IMG/VR virus record: IMGVR_UViG_3300045009_000372
Location: 1-22,679 of that record
Length of the DNA: 22,679 nucleotides
Direction: 5' to 3' (one strand)
Source: a virus
The stretch's first letter is position 1, and every line of letters begins with the position of its first letter. The position numbers were made by a program, and so were the translations under genes. The notes beneath the pieces were generated by a model, which had not been told where the DNA came from, did not search any database, and was given only the letters and a program-made list of their open reading frames with translations. Below, one piece after another: positions 7,906 through 16,900 of this stretch.

Positions 7906-10900
7906 TTATACCTCCACTAACCACCAACCTCTGTTATCACTAGGTATAGCAGTAGAAGGACTTTTAGAATCAAAATCGCCAACAAACATAAGTCCAAATC
8001 CTGCATTAGGTGTATTAACAATCAATTCTCCGCCAGAATATGAGTTTGTTCCACCTTGAGATTTTTGAATATTAGTGCCAGGTTCTGATCTAATTTTTAA
8101 TGCAATATCATAATTCAAGTTTCCTTGAATATCAATAATTCTAACAATATCTCCCGTTACACAATCACTTGCTAAAGGTAGATATAAAGTTAAATTACCA
8201 GTTGGTCTTACCAAATACTGAATATTTGGTTTTAATCTCTCAGCAATTGCACTTAGATCACCGTTTGCTGCGGCAATAAATTCTGTTCTTCTTCCGCCAT
8301 TCTTTGTGTAATAATTATCAATGCCAAATGCCTGTATAGAACCATCTAATCTAATTCTAAATGGTTTATTATTACTTATGCCAAGATTATCAATTGAAAA
8401 TACAGGAGTAGCAGCAGGAGCTGTTGTGCTATATGTAGCATTTAAAGTTAATGTAGCCCCATTCGCAGCAGCAGTTAAAGGTAATCCAATAACAGTTGTG
8501 CCCAATTGAGCATCCATCTTGATAGTACTTGTCCCACTCAATCCATTTTTAATTGTAAAATCATCACCAATAGTTAATGTTCCAGATAATTTAGTATTTC
8601 CAGAAGATCCAAGAATTTCAAATGCTATATCGCTTGCTACATCAACTCTAGATTTATCAAATGTTCCTGAAGCAAAGAAGGAGTCCTTAAACACTTGGAA
8701 ATTAGCACCATTATATAATCTGGTATTTCCTGTGTTAGAATCTACATAAAGACGAGGGGATGATCCATTAGTAATTACAAAATACTGTTTTTCTGGTATT
8801 GTTGTAGATGTATTTCCACTCAATTCTATGGAATTATGTACTTTTAAGTTTCCGCCACCAGTTACAATTGTTCCAGATACTAAACTTGATGTGCTTGATA
8901 ATGTTCCATCATCATAACCAATCGTTACATCACCTAAAATATCTGTATTTCCAGTGGTTGTTATAACATTAAATGTAACTTGCTTAGATGCACCCGACCC
9001 ACCGTTGTTAATAGAAAATGTTTGTGCAGCAGATTCGTTAATGGTTGTAATAGTAACAAATTCTTCAGATGAAGTATTTTTATCAATTCTTAAAATATCA
9101 TTTATTTTAAAAGCGCCACTAAATTCGGCTAAATTTATATTTGTTATCGAATCACCAACAGCAGCAGGGAAAATATAAGCTGCATTCTCTGTTTTTATTA
9201 ATCTTACAATTTTATCGCTTGGTTGATGTGCAATTGGCGCTGTGCCATCAACTCCTCTTTCAACTTCAACTGTATAAGGAGTAACCGTTGAAGGTAAATT
9301 TGTGGTTCTAACTATTTCAGTATTAATTAATAAATAAATACCGATTTGATTCAATCCATCAGGATTATTGATCGGAATAGTTGTGGTTGTAGAACTAACT
9401 GCTGAACTACCAATCGGATCTATAAGTGTATTCTTAAGCCTAACAGCAGCAGTTCCTGGAGATGTAGTTCCACTAGTATAACCAACAGTAATTGGTATAC
9501 CACCAGAAGTTGTTGAAAGTGTGACACCGTTTGTATCTGCATTCAACACATAATATGTTGTTGCCGTACTTACTCCAGTAAAATTACCAACATTTGTGAA
9601 AATAATTGCGTTTCCAGGAACTAAAGTATTATCTGAGATTATTAGTTTTGTAGCAGTGTTAGGACTTGTAATTGTTACTAATCCAGAAATATTTTGACTA
9701 GATGCAATATTTTCAATATATTCATAATAATCAACATTTAAATTAGTTAATGTAGCACCACCAATTCCAGTCAATGATCCTTGACTATGTGATTTACCAA
9801 CATTTGGTAATATTACTGTTCCTGTTGCAGTTTGCTGTGTAATTGTTCCAGTTCCAGTAGTTTGATAAGTAAATTCTGTTGGAGATGAAGATGAAACAGT
9901 AATCGACACGGTGCCAATAGTTGTAAATTGACTATTACTGCAAAGAATTCTAACTTGATTATTAGTACTTAAATTGTGATTAAGCGTAGTTGTTACTGTT
10001 GCTGTGTTTCCTGTTCTAGAAACTTTCGAAATTTTAATTGTTCCAAAAGTGTTTCTTGTTACACCAACGCTAGAATTTCGGAATCCACCATTTTGTTCAA
10101 TATCACTCTCAAAAATTGCTTTGTTGTTAACTTTCAATCCATTACGCAGTAAAGTTGTTCCCACAGATCCACCAATTTCAACTTCTCCAGCAGTAGGAGC
10201 AATTTTAATAGAAGTCAAATTAGATGGGAACATGATAAACTTTTTATTAGGAGTTGTCGCCGCAATTTGATCTCCCTTAATTTCTAAAATACCATCGAGA
10301 ACAGTTTGATAGTTTCTTACTCTAAAAATACTTTGAGATTGATTGTTAATAGCACCACCAAATGTAATTAAAGACGATGGCGGTTGAGTTGGTGTAGATG
10401 GATTTGTAATTTGTGGTGCTGTAGCAATATTTACAGTAGAGTTGTAAATATTACTATGAATATTTAAATTACCAGTATTAGTTGCTGATGTACCAATATT
10501 AATTGTTTGTGATGCAGTGGCACTATTAAACAGATTTACCGTAGTTGCCCATGCACCAGCATCAAATGTTAATGCAGTTGGTTGATTAGCAATGTTAAAT
10601 ACTGCGTTCGTAGTTGTAATATCACCACCATTTACCTCGATATCAGATTCGAATTTAAAATCACCAGTAATTCTACCATTTCCGCTAACGACTAAGGTTC
10701 TATCGAGATTTGCATTATTTACATTAATACCTACTCTGCCATTATTCGTAGTAGCAATTCTTAAAGTTGCTGCAGCAGTAAGTGGATTTGCACTATCACC
10801 ACCAACCACGAAAGCATCATCTCGATTAGTTTCGGTCTTATTAGTTCCAGTTTGAGTGAGATAAGAAAGAATCTTCTTACCACTGATAAATCCAGTACCA

Positions 10901-13900
10901 ACAACATCTAAGTTTGCTCTTGGAGTCGTAGAAGCATCAACGAATGCAGTTTGATATGCAGAATGTGCAGAACGAGCAACGGTGTTAATACCAACCTTGT
11001 AATCACCAATTGTCTCAGTTTCGGTTCTAATCGATTCAGAACCAAGAACTCCAAACTCTTTGAATGCAGATTTAGATTTTTCAATTACAATACCTGGTTG
11101 TGTTACTGAATCAACTGGATAACCATTGTTAGGTAGTGGAATACCAGTAAATTGAGGAAGATTGCTATTAACAATAATCGTTACAAAATTATTAGCACCA
11201 TTAAATGGCGATTGACTTGTACTGTAGACAGGCCACACTCCATTAATAGAACCGAGAGAACCAGAAGCACCAGTGATACGAATTTGTGAAGATGATGTAA
11301 TGTTTAGTGAATTGTTTGTAATACCAAGATTCCAGTTTAAACGTACAGTGGTGCCAGTCGCAGCACCTTGAATGCCAATAATTTGAGGATTGAAAGTAAA
11401 ACCACTGATGGTACCAGAACGATTTTCAATGCGAATATAATCGTTAGCATAAATCCATCCCAAAGAACCAGTAAAGAGTGTTTGATCACCTTTGAGTTGA
11501 ATTAATCCTGATACAAGTGGGAATTTACTACCAAAATTAGTGTTTTGTAACTGTGATGGTCCACTAGTTGAAATACCAAATGTATTTGTAAGATCAGGAG
11601 TTCTATTAGATAACGCAGTCATTATCTGATAATCTTGCAATCCTCTTGGATTGAAATCAACTACTGATGTTTGAATTCTACCTTGATGTAAAATAATATC
11701 ACCAGTTTTTTGTTGAGAAATATTGATTTCTAAATAAGGATCATATCCAATACTTGTACCTTCTCCCGTAACAATTTTAAGTGATGGAAAGTTCTCAACA
11801 GATCCAAATGATGTGGTGTTATTGATAACGATTGGAGCATTGAAGAAACTTTCTGCTTTTCCTTCTGAACCATTTACTGTAATAATTTCATTAAAGGTAA
11901 CTGCAGTGTCAAAGGTAGTTACTAGTCCATCAATTGGATCAATTTCATCAGAAGATTCTACAAGTTTTGCAGATTCTAAGAATGTTTCTTCTCCAGTAAT
12001 AGCATTAATTTTTCTATTACCAATATAAAGATCTCCATTAGAGTTTAAACCAGTGTAGAAAACAATTCCAGCATCCTGTTTTTTTGCTTGGGAGTAAAAA
12101 TCTTGAACATCCGTGAGAACAATTTCCTGACGGGCAGGAAGACCTGTAGAATAGTTACCAGGACCAAAACCAAGATACTCAAACGTGTGGTTACCTGCAC
12201 GAGCAATCGATGGTCTGCGAAGTTCTACATAAAGTTTTCCTTCTGTTGGATATAAAGAATTTCCATTAATAGGAATTTTTCTGCTTTCCGAACCAGCAGA
12301 TGCAGTTCCTGACTGTGCTTTAATTGAAGAATCTCCAGAGAAAGTATATCCACCAGTACCAGGATCTTGAATAAAATCAAGAATCAATTCCTTAGTTAAA
12401 CTATTTTTAGCATCATTAACTGTGACCAAACCATGTACATAGTTGTCAGCAGTAGATACAGTTGGAGGCGGATCGGATAGCGTTGTGGTTGAAATATCAA
12501 CACCCTTATACCACTCTGGATCGTTCTTGTAGAACTCAGGATAAAGTTTAGAAACTGGTTGCGAGAACTTAAAGTTTCTGAAGTTTATACCAACACCAGA
12601 TCCAGTAGGATATGGGCTGATGTCGCCACGAATACAAGTTAAGTAGTAAATGCCATCTTGCTGACCAGAAATTCTTCTGCGAATCGTATTAATATCAAAG
12701 ATGTAGAATGTGTTATGAATATCAGGAACATCTTCTACTTCAGCGATGGTGTAAGAAACACCATTGTCATCGTTAACTCTATCGCCAGGAGTTAAGGTGT
12801 AAACATTCGCACCCTCAACAACATATGGATTATTAATAATATCAGATCTACCACTGTTAGGTTTATCAAGCAAAGTTGCAGTTACAGAACCTTGGGTGAA
12901 AACGGTAGGTGTTGCTGCATAATAATCAATGAAAGAATTTCCAGTGAAATCCTTCAGAATCATATAGTATTCGTTTTCATATGCAAAGTATCCGTGCACA
13001 TAAGCAGTGCCAGAACAATTACCTGCCCATGTTACTCTGTTGGTGTTGTTTGAATTTATTACGCTTGCTACAAAAAATCCATTACCTCCTTCTGGCGAAG
13101 AAATTTTAACAGTTGTAAGGATCTTGGTTTTGTAAGCTTCCGCATCAATACCAATATCAAAAACATTCAACTGTAGATAATTTTTGCCATTGAGCAAAAC
13201 TTTTCTAGCAGATTGAACAGTAAATGCTACCTTTGCATTTGTTTCCAATCTTTTTGGATTACCAAATGGTGATGGATCGTATGTAGAAGAGAAGTTTGGA
13301 TTGAGCGTAATTTGCTCTTGTAAGGATAACCCAAGACGCTCTCCTGATACAGGAGCAAGCAGAGTTGCTGTATCTGCACCTGTTGAAGTTGGTTTGAGAA
13401 GAATTTTTTGTGGTAGTAATCTTCTCTTTTCATCTGTGCGAATTTTAAGTACAAATCCTCTGATAGGATCACGAACTGTCTTAAGATTTTTAGGTACTAC
13501 ATAACGCAGACGATAGATTCTATCCTCTTTTGTTCTGTTGTCTTCAATTCTTTCAAAATAAGAATCAGTTGTTCTCAATCTTCCAGCATAATCTGACTGC
13601 TTTATTCTAGGAATAATAGTGTTTCCAGTAGACAGAGTTTCTATATACCAGCAACCATCTGTGGGTGAGACGCCAATTTTAGGATCGTATCTAAGTGGTG
13701 ATCTACGCTTATCAGCAAATGTGTAGAATACTGCACTGCTTCCTGGTTGGAAAGAGATTGGATTGATATTATCACGAGCATTTGCAAATGTTTCGTGAAT
13801 TGTAAATCTTGTGCTACTAACGTAACGAACATAAAAAAGTGTTTTGCTAGAAATAGTTGCGCCACCAAATGTTGATGATAGTGTAGGTAGTGAAGATCCT

Positions 13901-16900
13901 ACAATATCAGATCCTATACGGAAAAACACTAATTGTGGAGTTACATTAGTAGATGGTTTATCAAATACGTGTGGTCTGTCAGTTTCAAGAATTGAAGAAG
14001 ATCCCACAACAATTTTTGTTTGATACTGATGTAAGTCATAGTTTAAATCAAGAATGTATTGATAGACATCAATTTCTACATTTGAATCAATTCCATCTGT
14101 TTCGGACGAATAGATGTAAATACCTGCAGCAGCATTTTCTGAACTGGTTGCGAGTAATAAATTCTGTTGATTAGAACCATTAAATAATCCAATATTAGAA
14201 TAATCATAAGGATCGGTTTTTCTGCCAGGAGCAATTACATAGTAAATTGTATTTGTATCAAATCCTTTTGGTAAACGAATTACTCTCTTGTCTACATTAA
14301 CCCCACTTTTTGCTCTTGGTACAAGACGAATTGGTGTTCCTGTTTCAAGCTGGTGTGGGTTAGTTGTGGGAATTCCATTGCTATCAAACTCAGTGAGAGA
14401 AAATAGAGTAGCTCTTTGTGCAAGACCAGATGTATTTAAAGTTGATGCAACTCTAGGAACCGACCCAACTCCACTGTTAATAACAGTAGATAAAATTTGA
14501 TAATAATTAACGAGCGTGCTTGCAACACTAGCACATTCTCCACCAGGAGCACCAGTTGCAATATCTCCAGGAGTAAGGTAATTATAATCTTGAGTTATAC
14601 TAAAATCAGTTGATGGAGCTAATTCTGTACTCCAAACTCCTTGAGTTAATTCAACATATAAATTAACTCCAGTGGAAGTAGCGGTAGCATTAACATTTGA
14701 TCCAATATCAAATTTGCTTCCTTGAGTACCAAGTTGAATTTTATTTGTAGCGAGACCGTTTAAGCCATCACCAATTTTTTTAATATATGCAGTGGTAGGA
14801 ATATTTGTTGTATATGTAATTGTACTTGATGAAGACGTTGGAATTGCTGCAACGCTGCGAACCTTCATGCCGATTGCAAGACCAACTGTGCTTGGAATAG
14901 TTACAATCGAAGATCCGTTAGTTGTAGATGCATTAGAAATGTAGGTGTTATGATTTCTCATTGCAGAAATCGCCAAATCTCTTACATAACGATATGCATC
15001 AAGAGTTTCTAACTTTTCATTTTCAATATAATCTAATTGAGTACCAGTGTAATATGATTCAGCGGCATTAATAGTGTTTATATTTCCACCCAATTTCAAA
15101 TCAGATGTAATAGCTTCTACAATATATCCAATATCACGCTTACACTTACTTGCATCACTTACTTGAGACCATGGACCAATATTTCTAACTGGCAAATTAT
15201 TTAAATTACCAGCAAGAAGAGAACTATTAATAATATTAACTAAAGTATCAATAGTTCGTCTTACATTAGCACAATCCCAATCGCCATTGTCTACTGTTGG
15301 AAGCGCATTAATATTACCAGCATTTATAACACTAGTTACAATAGAAAACAAAGAATCTACCGTTGATTGAACATCAATGCAAATTGCTCCATTTCCAGAT
15401 TGCGTATATGAAATATTTCCACCTGACCCACTAGCAACAGCAGGTCCAGTAGATATATTTAAATTCTTAGCGTAAAGTTGATTGGTAATTGCTCGCTTAC
15501 ACCATTCTCTTGCTTTATTAAATGCAGCAACAGATTGTGCAATTTCGCCAACAAGACCATTTGGAATTGGTGTACCTGCTTGAGTAAAATACTCTCTAAC
15601 TGAACCTACCGTAAATTCATTACCACCCCAGAAAATATCCTGAGCAATCGAATCAACAATATATGCAATATCTCGCTTACACTTAGTTTCTCCTGCTGGC
15701 GAAGACCCAAATGATTCTGCAGGTAATCCTGTAAGATTACCTGCAGCAATTCTTGAAGTAATTAAGAAAGAAAGGGTATCAATTGCTAATTGAACATCAG
15801 CACAAGATACTGCATCTGTGTTTGCAATAGTCAAACCAGTTCCATTATAGTTTGCTTTACCAGCAGTAATGGTAAGATCTTTAATTGTAAGTTGGTTGGC
15901 AAGAGCTGCCTTCATTAGGTTACGAGCTTTAGTAAATGCAGAAACAGATGGACCTTCTTCTCCGAGTAAACCATTAGGTAATGGAGTACTTGCATCTACA
16001 AAATATTGCTGAACAAACTTACGAGAATATACGTTACCACCACCCTGTACAACATCTAAAGAAACTGCATCAATGAAATATTCAATATCTCTTTTGCACT
16101 TAGTTTCATTTGGATTTACAAAAGATGGAAAATCAATTATTATTTGTGCATAAGCGCCATCAATAATTTCTTGTTTATTTTGCTGAATTAAACGATATGC
16201 ATCTTTATATCTAGAAGTTGATGTAGTTTGAGGATCACCTGGATAATAGAAATCGGGAAACTGAACAGCAATTTCTGCAGCTGCTCTATCAATAATTTCT
16301 TGCCTGTTTGAAGTAATTAATTTACTTGCATCCTTAAATCTTCCTACATTCGCATCATCATTTAACGGATCGATTGTGATAGTAGAAACATAGACAGCTC
16401 CAGTTGCATTTGCTACACTAGGAGCAGATGTAACAGTATATCTAAACTGAGTTGAGGTTAATCCAGCAGAAAGAACTTGATACCTACCGTTAAATTGAGT
16501 TTGTGTAGCACCACCAACTGTTACAAAATCATTTGCTTGTAGATTATGTGGCGTTGCAGTGGTTACAGTAATCGTAGTACCAGATGCAGAAAGAGCAGGG
16601 TTATCTAACAGAGAAGTGTTTGTTAGTAGGTTTGAAATTGCTTTCTTACACCAATCTTTTGCTCTATTGAAAGCAAAGATTGATTGAGTTTCTTCTCCAG
16701 CAAGACCATTGCTGATTAGTTGACCAGAAGAGTTAAAATATGTTTTGGTGGCATCAATCATATTGGAGTTACCACCACTGTATAAATCGTCAGCGATAGC
16801 GTCTACAATATATCCAATATCACGCTTACATTTTTCATCAGCATTTCCTCCACCAGGAACAACGAATGAAGGAAATGCGATTTGTATTTTAGAGAAAGCA

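Noticed and set aside
7904-7927. Upstream ATG at 7927 as start of the 364-residue gene
   Set aside because: It would overlap the giant gene's end, and the GGAGG at 7911-7915 fits the ATG at 7903.
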